Assembly (NCBI RefSeq): GCF_008973465.1 | Contig: NZ_WBXN01000004.1 | Span: 4,008,501-4,072,500 of the forward strand | Origin: Streptomyces sp. SS1-1 | GTDB taxonomy: Bacteria; Actinomycetota; Actinomycetes; Streptomycetales; Streptomycetaceae | Direction of reading: 5' to 3' | DNA: 64,000 nucleotides | Shown: one piece after another, positions 9,147 through 17,574 of the stretch | How the letters are laid out: the number at the start of each line of letters is the position of its first letter | Numbering within the stretch: the stretch's first letter is position 1 | The notes under the pieces: model-generated | The model's database searches: none | Seen by the model: the letters and a program-made list of their open reading frames with translations, nothing else | Told to the model about the DNA's origin: nothing | Translations under genes and position numbers: made by a program

Positions 9147-9311
9147 GCGAATCACTCCTGCAGTCGTCGGTGACGGCCGGTCGGTGCCGTGTGCGGGCGG
9201 CACACCGGCCTCGACCGAATCTACCCGCGGGCACCGACAGGGCCGGGCCGCGGGGGAGCGGCCCGATCCGTCGCCCCAGGGGGCGCGACGCCTGGTGTCC
9301 CTGGGGATCGC

Positions 9312-9336
9312 GGCGGCTCACGGGTCGGTAGCCGCC
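9312..9336 (-). terminator. Weak hairpin after the NTF2-like gene
   Basis: Seven-base perfect stem (GGCGGCT / AGCCGCC) with an 11-base loop, downstream of the NTF2-like stop. There is no T-run. The 248-base gap 9147-9394 otherwise holds only the folB ribosome site and a possible minus-strand -10 (TAGATT). Confidence 0.35.
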
Positions 9337-9394
9337 CCTACCCGCGGGTGCGTGATTCCAACCACCTCTTGGTCCCTGTGGCCCGCGTACCCAC

Positions 9395-9901
9395 TCAGCC
9401 GGGGGGCTCGTCGCCCTCTTCCCGGTCGTTCTCGGCGAGGACGGGGGAGGCGTGGTGGGTCCACATCTTCCAGCCGTCGGGTGTGCGCCGGAACACGTTC
9501 GTGGCGACGACGAGCTGTCCGACCAGGGGCCCCAGCTCGTCGTCGTGTCCCTCGGGGGCGGGGCCGCCGCTGAGGATGTTCTCGGTGCAGGTGACGATCG
9601 CGGTGTCCCCGGTCACCGAGGTGTGCACGTCGGTGAGGAAGAACTGGATGTAGTCGGTGTTCGCCATGATCAGCGCGTACGACCGCAGGACCTCGCCGCG
9701 CCCGGTCAGCACCGGCCAGCCGGGGTGCACGCAGGAGACCACGCCGGAGTCGGCGGGGTCGTGGTAGCTCTCGTCGACGCCGAGGTCGGACGGGGTGAGC
9801 CAGAGCGAGGACAGCGTCTCGAAGTCGCCGCGCTCGAGCGCCTCGTAGAAGGCGGTGTTGGCGGCCTCCACCTGTTCGACGTCGGTGTGGGGGGCGCTCA
9901 C
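9395..9901 (-). CDS. NTF2/SnoaL-like protein in the folate operon
   Basis: 168-residue cone-fold (nuclear transport factor 2) protein: 'EQVEAANTAFYEALERGDFE' at the N-terminus and 'GDTAIVTCTENIL' and 'TPDGWKMWTHHASPVL' later are typical of SnoaL-like domains. No catalytic role can be read from it. Its GTG start overlaps the folP stop (GTGA, 9898-9901), so it is translationally coupled to dihydropteroate synthase; this order is common in Streptomyces and suggests a folate- or pterin-related helper role, which is inference. Confidence 0.85.
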   Translation of the reverse strand: MSAPHTDVEQVEAANTAFYEALERGDFETLSSLWLTPSDLGVDESYHDPADSGVVSCVHPGWPVLTGRGEVLRSYALIMANTDYIQFFLTDVHTSVTGDTAIVTCTENILSGGPAPEGHDDELGPLVGQLVVATNVFRRTPDGWKMWTHHASPVLAENDREEGDEPPG

Positions 9902-10788
9902 CGGGCTCCTTCGCGGCCCGCCGCGCCGCCGCGCGCCTCCTCGACGGCGTGCACGACGCGTACGGCGTCGGCGGAGGCGCGCACCTCGTGGACGCGGACG
10001 GCCCAGGCGCCGGCGTGCGCGGCGAGCGCCGAGACGGCGGCGGTCGCGGCGTCGCGTTCCCGCGCGGGCGGCGGCTCGCCCTCGGGCCCGGCGAGGACGC
10101 GGCCGAGGAACCGCTTGCGGGAGGCGGCGACCAGGACCGGGTGCCCGAGGGCGCGCAGCCGGTCGAGGTGGGCGAGCAGGACGAGGTCGTGCTCGGCGTC
10201 CTTGGAGAAGCCCAGGCCGGGGTCGACGACGATGCGGTCGGGGGCGATGCCGCCGGCCAGGACGGCGTCCACCCGCGCGTGGATCTCGTCGACGACCTCG
10301 GAGACGACGTCGGCGTACACGCCCCGGACGTTGCCGCCCTCGAGGAAGCCGCGCCAGTGCATGACGACGAAGGGGGCGCCCGCGGCGGCGACGACCGGGA
10401 TCATCGCGGGGTCGGCCTGGCCGCCGCTGACGTCGTTGACGAGGGCGGCGCCGGCGGCGAGGGCCTGCTCGGCGACGGAGGCGCGCATGGTGTCGACGGA
10501 GATCGTGACGCCCTCCGCGGCGAGGCCGCGGACGACGGGTATGACGCGGCGCAGCTCCTCGTCCTCGTCGACCCGGGTGGCGCCGGGGCGGGTGGACTCG
10601 CCGCCGACGTCGACGAGGTCGGCGCCCTCCTCGACCAGGGCGAGGCCGTGTTTGACGGCGGACGTGGTGTCGAACCAGCGGCCGCCGTCGGAGAAGGAGT
10701 CCGGGGTCACGTTGACGACTCCCATGACCGCGCACCGGTCCCACTGCGGAAGGCCCGCGACCCGCCCGCGTCCGCTCTGCTTGCTCAT
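9898..10788 (-). CDS. folP: Dihydropteroate synthase
   Basis: Condenses hydroxymethyl-dihydropterin diphosphate with p-aminobenzoate; target of sulfonamides. Motifs 'MGVVNVTPDSFSDGG', 'DVGGESTRPGA', 'NDVSGG', 'DPGLGFSK' and 'ASRKRFLG' are all present. 296 aa. On the minus strand TACGCT (10800-10795) ends six bases before the ATG with no ribosome site, so it is probably leaderless and the promoter of the folP/NTF2 unit. The C-terminus has an Ala/Arg-rich tail. Confidence 0.95.
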   Translation of the reverse strand: MSKQSGRGRVAGLPQWDRCAVMGVVNVTPDSFSDGGRWFDTTSAVKHGLALVEEGADLVDVGGESTRPGATRVDEDEELRRVIPVVRGLAAEGVTISVDTMRASVAEQALAAGAALVNDVSGGQADPAMIPVVAAAGAPFVVMHWRGFLEGGNVRGVYADVVSEVVDEIHARVDAVLAGGIAPDRIVVDPGLGFSKDAEHDLVLLAHLDRLRALGHPVLVAASRKRFLGRVLAGPEGEPPPARERDAATAAVSALAAHAGAWAVRVHEVRASADAVRVVHAVEEARGGAAGREGAR

Positions 10789-10855
10789 ACGTTCAGCGTA
10801 GGCCCAAGCCGGGGCGGTGACGTGCCGTGGCCCCGCCCCGCCCTGGTGGGGGGCC

Positions 10856-12706
10856 TCAGGCCGCCCTGACGCCGCTCTCCGGGACGCGGTGCGGGCAGGG
10901 GCGCGGGGCGGCGCCGCGGCGGCGCAGGAAGCGCGGCAGGGCCAGGTTCACGAAGCCCTCCGCCTGCATGGCGGCGATCCCGAGGCGGGGGAGGTCCGCG
11001 GAGGCGCGGTAGACGACGAAGCGGGGCTCCCAGCGGGGCTGGAACTTCGCGTTGAACTTGTACAGCGACTCGATCTGGAACCAGCGCGACAGGAAGACCA
11101 GCAGACCGCGCCAGGCCCGCAGGACGGGTCCCGCGCCGATCTTCTCGCCGCGCGCGAGGGCCGAGCGGAACATGGCGAAGTTCAGCGACACGCGCGCGAT
11201 GCCGAACTTCGGGGCGGCCTGGAGGGCGGCCACGATCAGCAGTTCGTTCATGCCGGGGTCGGCGGAGCGGTCGCGGCGCATCAGGTCCAGGGAGACGCCG
11301 TCGGTGCCCCAGGGCACGAAGTGCAGGATGGCCTTCAGGTCGCCGTAGGGGCCGGGTTCGGCGTCGCTCTTGTGGGCGGTGGCGATGAGGCAGTCGCCGT
11401 CGGCGGGGTCGCCGACCCGGCCGAGGGCCATGGAGAAGCCGCGCTCGGTGTCGGTGCCCCGCCAGTCCTCGGCGGCGCGGCGGACGCGCTCCAGTTCGGT
11501 GGGGCCGAGGTCACGGACGCGGCGTACCCGGGTCTCGTAACCGGCGCGCTCGATGCGCTTGACCATCTGGCGTACGTTGCGCATCGCGCGGCCGGCGAGC
11601 GAGAAATCCGGGACGTCCACCACCGCCTCGTCGCCCAGTTCGAGGGCGTCGAGCCCGGTCTCGCGGGTCCACACCTCGGCGCCCGTCTCGGAGCAGCCCA
11701 TCACGGCCGGGGTCCAGGAGTGGGCCTTGGCCTCGTCCATGAACCGTTCGATGGCGCCGGGCCACGCCTCGACGTCGCCGATGGGGTCGCCGCTCGCGAG
11801 CATCACGCCGGAGACGACGCGGTAGGTCACCGCTGCCTTGCCGCTGGGAGAGAAGACGACGGCCTTGTCGCGGCGCAGCGCGAAGTGGCCGAGGGAGTCG
11901 CGGCCGCCGTGCCGGGCGAGCAGTGCGCGCAGGCGTGTCTCGTCGTCCTCGGTGAGGTGCGCGGCCGGGTGTTCGGGCCGGAACGCGAGGTAGATGGTGG
12001 TGACGGCGGTGATCCAGCCGAGGGCGCCGAGCGAGAAGGCGACGGTCCAGGACGTGCTGCCCCGGTAGTCGACCGGGCCCTCGAAGCCGGCCATGCCGTA
12101 CAGGACGTGGCTGATGCGGTCGGCCAGGCTCGGGTCGCCGAGGAGCGCCCCCGGGTGGGCGCTGACGATGACGAGTCCGAGGGCGAGCGAACCGGCGCCC
12201 ATCAGAACGAAGTTGGCCAGCGCCCGCCAGCGGCTGCGCGGGTCGGGCAGAGCCGTGAACTGGTCGCGGTGGCGCACCAGGGTGACGAGGAGCCAGACGG
12301 AGATGAAGACGCCGATGACGGAGTGGCGGTACGCGAACTGGGCCACCGCCCCGGCGGGCAGCAGGACGACGGCCGCGCGCCACGCCCGCCGCTTGCCGCG
12401 CCTGAGCCCGTGGGCGAGCAGCAGCAACAGCACACCGGCGCTGAGCGACAGCGCGGCCGCGAACGGGCCGAAGGCGCCCGGCAGTACCTCGGCGAGGGCG
12501 TGCATCCGGCTGTGCCGGAAGCGCGGGAAGACGCCCGCGGCGACGTCCAGCAGCCCGACCAGCGCGCAGGCCCGTCCGACCAGCAGGGGGACGGACTCGG
12601 GGCGCGGGCCCAGCAGAAGCGGCCGCAGCCGGCCCGACAGATGCCGTATCCGGCTCACCCGTTGCGGAACCCCGCCCGACATATCCACATCTGTCCTGAC
12701 AGACAT
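10856..12706 (-). CDS. MprF/LysX-like membrane protein, phosphatidylglycerol lysyltransferase domain (DUF2156)
   Basis: Integral membrane protein with about six hydrophobic helices in the N-terminal 230 residues, then a cytoplasmic DUF2156 acyltransferase domain ('FSPSGKAAVTYRVVSG', 'LASGDPIGD', 'MNELLIVAAL', 'SLNFAMFRS'). Proteins of this class transfer lysine from Lys-tRNA to phosphatidylglycerol, which lowers negative surface charge and raises tolerance to cationic antibiotics; the substrate here is inferred. Start is uncertain: ATG 12706 (MSVRTDV, 616 aa) is preferred, with in-frame alternatives at 12757 and 12682. A SigE-type promoter lies just upstream, and the gene is divergent from a membrane esterase. 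Confidence 0.8.
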   Translation of the reverse strand: MSVRTDVDMSGGVPQRVSRIRHLSGRLRPLLLGPRPESVPLLVGRACALVGLLDVAAGVFPRFRHSRMHALAEVLPGAFGPFAAALSLSAGVLLLLLAHGLRRGKRRAWRAAVVLLPAGAVAQFAYRHSVIGVFISVWLLVTLVRHRDQFTALPDPRSRWRALANFVLMGAGSLALGLVIVSAHPGALLGDPSLADRISHVLYGMAGFEGPVDYRGSTSWTVAFSLGALGWITAVTTIYLAFRPEHPAAHLTEDDETRLRALLARHGGRDSLGHFALRRDKAVVFSPSGKAAVTYRVVSGVMLASGDPIGDVEAWPGAIERFMDEAKAHSWTPAVMGCSETGAEVWTRETGLDALELGDEAVVDVPDFSLAGRAMRNVRQMVKRIERAGYETRVRRVRDLGPTELERVRRAAEDWRGTDTERGFSMALGRVGDPADGDCLIATAHKSDAEPGPYGDLKAILHFVPWGTDGVSLDLMRRDRSADPGMNELLIVAALQAAPKFGIARVSLNFAMFRSALARGEKIGAGPVLRAWRGLLVFLSRWFQIESLYKFNAKFQPRWEPRFVVYRASADLPRLGIAAMQAEGFVNLALPRFLRRRGAAPRPCPHRVPESGVRAA

Positions 12707-12779
12707 CGCATCCCATGAGTTCTGCGAGAGTTTTGGATCCGGTCCCGATCCGGGCATCCGGCGACATTGCGCCCTCTAG

Positions 12780-12804
12780 GACGGTGTCATGCGGGGAGAG
12801 GTTC
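12780..12804 (-). promoter_or_regulatory. SigE-type promoter candidate for the MprF-like gene
   Basis: On the minus strand GAACC (12804-12800), a 16-base spacer and CGTC (12783-12780) match the cell-envelope sigma factor pattern GGAACC-N16-CGTC except for the first G. Transcription would start near 12773. sigE itself is at 44486-45025. Confidence 0.55.
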
Positions 12805-12862
12805 ACTCGGCTCCGCAAAAGCGTGTTCAAAGGCCAAGGAAAGTGCGGACGGGTAACCATCG

Positions 12863-14008
12863 ATGGGTCTTACGAGCGACAAGGTGCTGGCGCTGGCGGT
12901 CCTGGCGGCCGTGGGGCTGTTCACGGGCACGGTGTGGCTGTGGCCGCGGCTGGCACGGCGGAGCGTACGGGCCGTGACCGGGCGGGTCGGGCTGCTGCTG
13001 GGCACGCAGGTGGCGCTGTTCGCGTCGGCCGGGCTCGCCGCCAACCAGGCGTTCGGCTTCTACGCGGGCTGGGACGACCTGTTGGGGCGGGAGAAGGGCA
13101 TGGGGGTGGTGGTCGACCACACGCCGGCGGACGGTCCGCTGCGTGTCGTCGAGACGCGGCGGGTGCCGGGATCGGCGAGCTCGGACCCCTCGGTCGGCGG
13201 GCAGATCCAGAAGGTCGAGATCGTGGGCCGCACGACCCGTATCGCCACGCCCGCGTACGTCTATCTGCCACCGGAGTATTTCCGGCCGGGATTTCACACC
13301 CGGGCGTTTCCCGCGGCCGTCGTCCTGACCGGCTATCCGGGGACGGCCCAGGCGCTGGTGGACAAGCTCGACTATCCGCAGACGGCGGCGCGGCTCGCCG
13401 GTCAGGGCCGTATGCCGCCGATGGTGCTGGTGATGATGCGTCCGACGGTGGCACCGCCCCGGGACACGGAATGCGTGGACATCCCCGGCGGGCCGCAGAC
13501 CGAGAGCTTCTTCGCGGAGGATCTGCCCGACGCGGTCGGCGGCCACTACCGGGTGGGATCAGGACCCGGCGGCTGGGGCGTGATCGGTGATTCCACAGGT
13601 GGGTACTGCGCGTTGAAGCTCGCGATGCACCACCCCGCGGTGTTCGGCGCGGGGGCCGGTCTCTCCGCCTACTACAAGGCGCCCGTCGACGCGACGACCG
13701 GCGACCTCTTCCACGGCGACACCGCCCTGCGCGACCGCGCCGACCTGCGGTGGTGCCTGGAGCACCTGCCCGCGCCGGACACCTCGCTCCTCGTCAGCAG
13801 CAGCAAGGTCGGCGAGACGAACTACAAGGACACCCTGAAGTTCATCGAGCGTGTGAAGGCGACGAAGCGGACGCGGATCTCCTCGATCATCCTCGAAAGC
13901 GGCGGGCACAACTTCAACACCTGGCGGCGTGAGATTCCGGCGACGCTGGAGTGGATGGGGGAGCGGCTGAGCGCCCCGGAGAGGGCCGAAGAGCCGCCCG
14001 GATCTTGA
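12863..14008 (+). CDS. Membrane-anchored esterase (alpha/beta hydrolase, D-type/antigen-85-like)
   Basis: 381 aa with two N-terminal hydrophobic helices (about 8-28 and 42-62), then an esterase domain. The nucleophile elbow is GDSTGG near residue 241, and a late 'SGGHNFNTW' supplies the likely catalytic His. The fold resembles the mycolyltransferase/esterase-D family; the substrate is unknown. Divergent from the MprF-like gene with 156 bases between the chosen starts. ATG 12863 follows AAGGAAAG at a rather long distance. The pairing suggests an envelope-stress role, by context. Confidence 0.8.
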   Translation: MGLTSDKVLALAVLAAVGLFTGTVWLWPRLARRSVRAVTGRVGLLLGTQVALFASAGLAANQAFGFYAGWDDLLGREKGMGVVVDHTPADGPLRVVETRRVPGSASSDPSVGGQIQKVEIVGRTTRIATPAYVYLPPEYFRPGFHTRAFPAAVVLTGYPGTAQALVDKLDYPQTAARLAGQGRMPPMVLVMMRPTVAPPRDTECVDIPGGPQTESFFAEDLPDAVGGHYRVGSGPGGWGVIGDSTGGYCALKLAMHHPAVFGAGAGLSAYYKAPVDATTGDLFHGDTALRDRADLRWCLEHLPAPDTSLLVSSSKVGETNYKDTLKFIERVKATKRTRISSIILESGGHNFNTWRREIPATLEWMGERLSAPERAEEPPGS

Positions 14009-14124
14009 TTCCTGGTCAATTCCACGGTGAATGTGATTCCTGATGCCCTGTGAACGGCACGGGATGGCCGTGTTTTTACGGGGCGGGGCTCCAAGAATCG
14101 CCTACGCGCGGTAAGTTTCTGGCC

Positions 14125-15627
14125 ATGCCACGTGGACGTCACCGTCATTCCCCGCCCTTGCACAGGGTGCTGCCCCCGTCGGCGATCGCAGGCGTGTCCG
14201 TCGTCTGGGCACTGGCGCCCTGGGTGTTCACCGAACCCGTCGTGCTGCGCGGCCTGGCCGCGGCCGCCGCGGCCACCGCGGTCGTCGGCGCGGTCGTCAT
14301 GCGCCGCTGGGACGCCCAGGCGGGCAAACAGGTCGCCGACCTCACGCGCGCGCGGGCGAGCGACGAGTGGCGGCACGAGGAACGGGTCGCCGAACTGGAG
14401 ACCGACCTCGACGAGTCCCGCGAGCTGCGCCAGAAGCTGGAGCAGCGGCTGCGCGCCAAGCGGGCCGAACTCGCGAAGCTGCGCAACGAGCACGCGGCCC
14501 TGCTGCGCCGCTACGCCACCGCCGAGACGGAGCGGGCGAGCGTCCTGGAGGAACGCCGGGTCCTGGAGATAGAGGCGACCACGCCCGCGCGTGCCCTGCC
14601 GCCGGGCGCCCCCTCCGCCGACGGGGCTGTGGCCGCCCCGGCCGGCGAGGACACCGCGGCGGCCGAGGCGCGGGCGGACGCGGAGGCGCTGGACGAGGCC
14701 GGGGCCGTGGAGCCGGACGAGGCCGTGGCGGACGAGACGGAGTCCGGCGAGGAGGCCCCGGCGGTGTTCTCCCCCGAGGGCTCCCACCTGTTCCTGCGGG
14801 CGCAGGCGGCGCTGTCGCGGTTCGACGAGGACGTCAAGGACGACCGGGACGGCAAGGACGACCGGGACGCGCGGGACACGCGGGACGCCCCGGACGGCGA
14901 GGCGGACGGGAGCGCGGACGCGGAAGCCGCCGACGCTCCGGAAGCCACCGACGCCACGCAGGCCGCCGAGGACGCGGCTGACGAACCGGCGGTCGAACCT
15001 GCGGACGACTCCGCGCCCCAGGAGACCGGGAGCACCGGCGCCGCCTCCGCCGAGGACGCCGACGGGACCTCCCCGAAGGACGAGCCCCCGCACCACGTCC
15101 CGCCGCAGGGCCCCTCGGGCCGCAGGAGCGTGAAGACCGGCGCGGGCGCGCCCGAGACGGCGCGCACCGCGGCGTCCGAGACGGAGCGCGCGCCGGAGGA
15201 CGACCCGCAGGGGAAGTCCGGGGCGGCCGACGGGCACGAGCACGCGGCCGCCACCACCCCGGCCGGCGCGTCCGCCCCGGCCCAGCCCGCGCTGCCGCCG
15301 GCCCGGCGCCCCTCGGGCCACTTCATCGCGCCGACCGCGGTGGCCGTCGTCCCGGGGACACCCGTACGGCGTCCCACGGTCGAGGGCGGCTTCGACTTCT
15401 TCGGCACCCAGAAGGAGAGCGGGCCCGCCGCGCTGGAGTCCGTGCAGAACGAGGACCTGGCCGACGTGGTCGGCGAGGAGGCGCTCGCCCTGCACAAGGC
15501 CGAGGCGGAGGCGGAGTTCAAGCCCGCCGACGACCGGTCCCGGGGCGTCGGCCAGGTCATCGACCTGACGGCCCACGACGAGACCGAGCACATCGACGTG
15601 CAGGGACTGCGCAGCGCGGTCTCCTGA
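14125..15627 (+). CDS. Membrane-anchored coiled-coil protein with long acidic disordered tail
   Basis: 500 aa of unknown function. Two hydrophobic segments (about residues 15-30 and 33-52) are followed by a charged heptad-rich coiled coil (about 65-135, many ExxLRxK steps), then some 250 residues of Ala/Asp/Glu/Pro-rich low-complexity sequence including DRDGKDDRDARDTRD-type repeats. A conserved-looking C-terminal patch follows ('GGFDFFGTQKE', 'VGQVIDLTAHDETEHIDVQ'). TAAGTT (14112-14117) ends seven bases before ATG 14125, so it is probably leaderless. The short conserved end could be a partner-binding peptide. Confidence 0.75.
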   Translation: MPRGRHRHSPPLHRVLPPSAIAGVSVVWALAPWVFTEPVVLRGLAAAAAATAVVGAVVMRRWDAQAGKQVADLTRARASDEWRHEERVAELETDLDESRELRQKLEQRLRAKRAELAKLRNEHAALLRRYATAETERASVLEERRVLEIEATTPARALPPGAPSADGAVAAPAGEDTAAAEARADAEALDEAGAVEPDEAVADETESGEEAPAVFSPEGSHLFLRAQAALSRFDEDVKDDRDGKDDRDARDTRDAPDGEADGSADAEAADAPEATDATQAAEDAADEPAVEPADDSAPQETGSTGAASAEDADGTSPKDEPPHHVPPQGPSGRRSVKTGAGAPETARTAASETERAPEDDPQGKSGAADGHEHAAATTPAGASAPAQPALPPARRPSGHFIAPTAVAVVPGTPVRRPTVEGGFDFFGTQKESGPAALESVQNEDLADVVGEEALALHKAEAEAEFKPADDRSRGVGQVIDLTAHDETEHIDVQGLRSAVS

Positions 15628-15633
15628 CCCGTC

Positions 15634-15672
15634 CGAAGGGGCGCCGGGGACGAACATCCCGGCGCCCCTTCG
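15634..15672. terminator. Bidirectional terminator
   Basis: Perfect 15-base inverted repeat (15634-15648 and 15658-15672) with a nine-base loop, placed between two convergent genes. Confidence 0.75.
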
Positions 15673-15693
15673 TGTTTCCCGCGCCGCCCTCTC

Positions 15694-17028
15694 TCAAGCC
15701 ATCCAGCGGTCCGGCCGCGCGTCCCGGCGTCCGGTGCGGGACCGCTCGGCCTGTGTGCGCAGCAGTTCCGCGGCCTCGCCGGCGTCCCTGAGCCGTGCGG
15801 TGACGGTCTTCCCGGCTCCGGTGTCCACGTGCACGTCGGCGACGTCCCAGCGCCGCTCCCAGGGCCCCTGGGTGAGCCGTACGCTCTGCACCTTGGCGTG
15901 CGGGACCAGGGCGAGACCGCGGCTGAGCAGGCCCGAGCGGGCCGCGAACACCGTGTCCGTCACGGCCAGTCCGTGCCCGCGCCACCACAGCGGCAGGCAC
16001 CGGCCCGCGCGCCGGGGCGGACGCGTCAGGGCCTCCCGCGGCGGGACGGTCACCCCGGGCAGCACCCGGGCGACGACCGACTCGGCGATCTCGCGCGGGG
16101 CGACCGGCAGCAGCACCGAGTTCGACGAGCCCGCCACGTCCAGCTCCACCCGCACCCAGCCGCGCCGCCGCCACAGCAGCGGCTCCACCAGCCGTACGGT
16201 CTGCACCCGGCCCGGCGGGACCGTCTCGTGGGCGCGGTCGAGCAGGCCGTGGTCGAGGCGCAGTCCGTCCGGCGACTCGCCCACCGTCCAGTCGTACTCG
16301 GTGACGAACCGCCCGACGCTGGCCGCGCCCGCCGCGCCGACCAGCGGGACGGCGGTGGCGAGGACCGTCCACGCGCTCTGAGTGACCAGCCACAGCACGG
16401 TCGGCACGATAAGCGCGGCGGCCAGCGCGCCCCAGGTCGCGCCGGTCAGCACGAGGGAGACGGCGAGGACGCGCGGGGGCACCCGCAGCAGCTCCCGGGA
16501 GGGGGCCTCGCCCACCTCGTGCGCGGTCTCCGGCGCGAACCCGGCGGCGCGCGCGAGGAGTTCCGCGCGCAGGGCGCGCGCCTCCTCCGCCCCGAGGAAG
16601 GCGAGCTCGTCCTTCTTGTCCGCGCCGACGACGTCCAGCTTCAGCTTGGCGACACCCGCCACGCGCGCGAGGAGCGGCTGGGTGACGTCGATGGCCTGGA
16701 TGCGTTCGAGACGGATGTGCGCGGTGCGCCGGAACACCAGGCCCGTACGGATGCGCAGTTCGGAGTCGGTGACGGCGAAGTGCGTGTACCACCAGGTGAG
16801 GAAGCCGTACAGGGCGGCCGCCGGGACCAGCACGGCGAGCGCGATCAGCAGGGTCGTGGTCGTCAGCCGGGTCAGCTGGCGCTGCGCCTGGTCGGGGTCG
16901 TGCACCGCCCACCCGATGAGCACGGCGACGGGCGCCCACGCGCGCCTGAGCGGCGTCACGGGGTGCAGCCGGCGCTCCGGCACGGCCCGCGCCTCGCGCA
17001 GGGCGCCCTCGACGCCCGGGGCCGTCAC
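15694..17028 (-). CDS. Membrane protein with bacterial PH (bPH2, YdbT-like) domains
   Basis: 444 aa. Pairs of hydrophobic helices (about residues 40-65, 190-240) alternate with bPH2 domains. 'FAVTDSELRIRTGLVFRRTAHI' and 'GLAVTDTVFAARSGLLSRG' are two clear copies of the conserved 'T.. .. .G.......I' start of this domain, and a middle copy begins near 'TVGESPDGLRLDHGLL'. YdbS/YdbT pairs have been linked to membrane or antibiotic stress in other bacteria. The GTG start overlaps the stop of the upstream PH gene (GTGA), so the two are coupled. The function in Streptomyces is not established. Confidence 0.8.
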   Translation of the reverse strand: MTAPGVEGALREARAVPERRLHPVTPLRRAWAPVAVLIGWAVHDPDQAQRQLTRLTTTTLLIALAVLVPAAALYGFLTWWYTHFAVTDSELRIRTGLVFRRTAHIRLERIQAIDVTQPLLARVAGVAKLKLDVVGADKKDELAFLGAEEARALRAELLARAAGFAPETAHEVGEAPSRELLRVPPRVLAVSLVLTGATWGALAAALIVPTVLWLVTQSAWTVLATAVPLVGAAGAASVGRFVTEYDWTVGESPDGLRLDHGLLDRAHETVPPGRVQTVRLVEPLLWRRRGWVRVELDVAGSSNSVLLPVAPREIAESVVARVLPGVTVPPREALTRPPRRAGRCLPLWWRGHGLAVTDTVFAARSGLLSRGLALVPHAKVQSVRLTQGPWERRWDVADVHVDTGAGKTVTARLRDAGEAAELLRTQAERSRTGRRDARPDRWMA

Positions 17029-17543
17029 AGGCCCGCCGATCGGGCCTCGCCCAGCTCGGTGAGCCGGTCCCGCAGCCGTTCCGCCTCGGCCGGGTCGAGG
17101 CCGGGGATGGTGGCGTCGGTCGCGGCGGCGGCCGTGTGCAGCTGCACGCTGGCCAGCCCGAAGTGACGTTCCACCGGCCCGGAGGTGACCTCCACCAGTT
17201 GCATGCGGCCGTACGGCACGACCGTCTCCTCGCGCCACAGCACGCCCCGGCTGATCAGCAGGTCGTCGGCGCGCTCGGCGTATCGCCAGGAACGCCAGTT
17301 GCGTCCGAGCATCACCCAGCCCCACCCCATGAGGGCCAGCGGCAGCAGGGCGAACGCCGCCCAGCCGGGTCCGGCGAGCCAGCCGAGCAGCACACCCAGG
17401 CCGGCCGTCAGCAGCCCCAGCCACACCACCAGCAGCAGCCGGCGCATCCGCAGCAGCCCCGGCGGCAGGGCGGTCCACACCGGTTCGTCCCCCGCGCGCG
17501 CGTCCCGCGTGATTCCCGTGTCCTTCGGGCTCCCCGTCTCCAT
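17025..17543 (-). CDS. Membrane protein with one bPH2 (YdbS-like) domain
   Basis: 172 aa: two adjacent hydrophobic helices (about residues 38-80) and a C-terminal bPH2 domain ('ADDLLISRGVLWREETVVPYGRMQLVEV'-type region, about 97-125). Partner of the larger downstream PH protein, with a four-base overlap. On the minus strand TACGCT (17555-17550) ends six bases before the ATG, suggesting a leaderless transcript. The starts of this gene and the divergent nuoD2 are only 31 bases apart. Confidence 0.8.
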   Translation of the reverse strand: METGSPKDTGITRDARAGDEPVWTALPPGLLRMRRLLLVVWLGLLTAGLGVLLGWLAGPGWAAFALLPLALMGWGWVMLGRNWRSWRYAERADDLLISRGVLWREETVVPYGRMQLVEVTSGPVERHFGLASVQLHTAAAATDATIPGLDPAEAERLRDRLTELGEARSAGL

Positions 17544-17574
17544 GGGGCCAGCGTACGTAGGGGAGACTGGGGCC

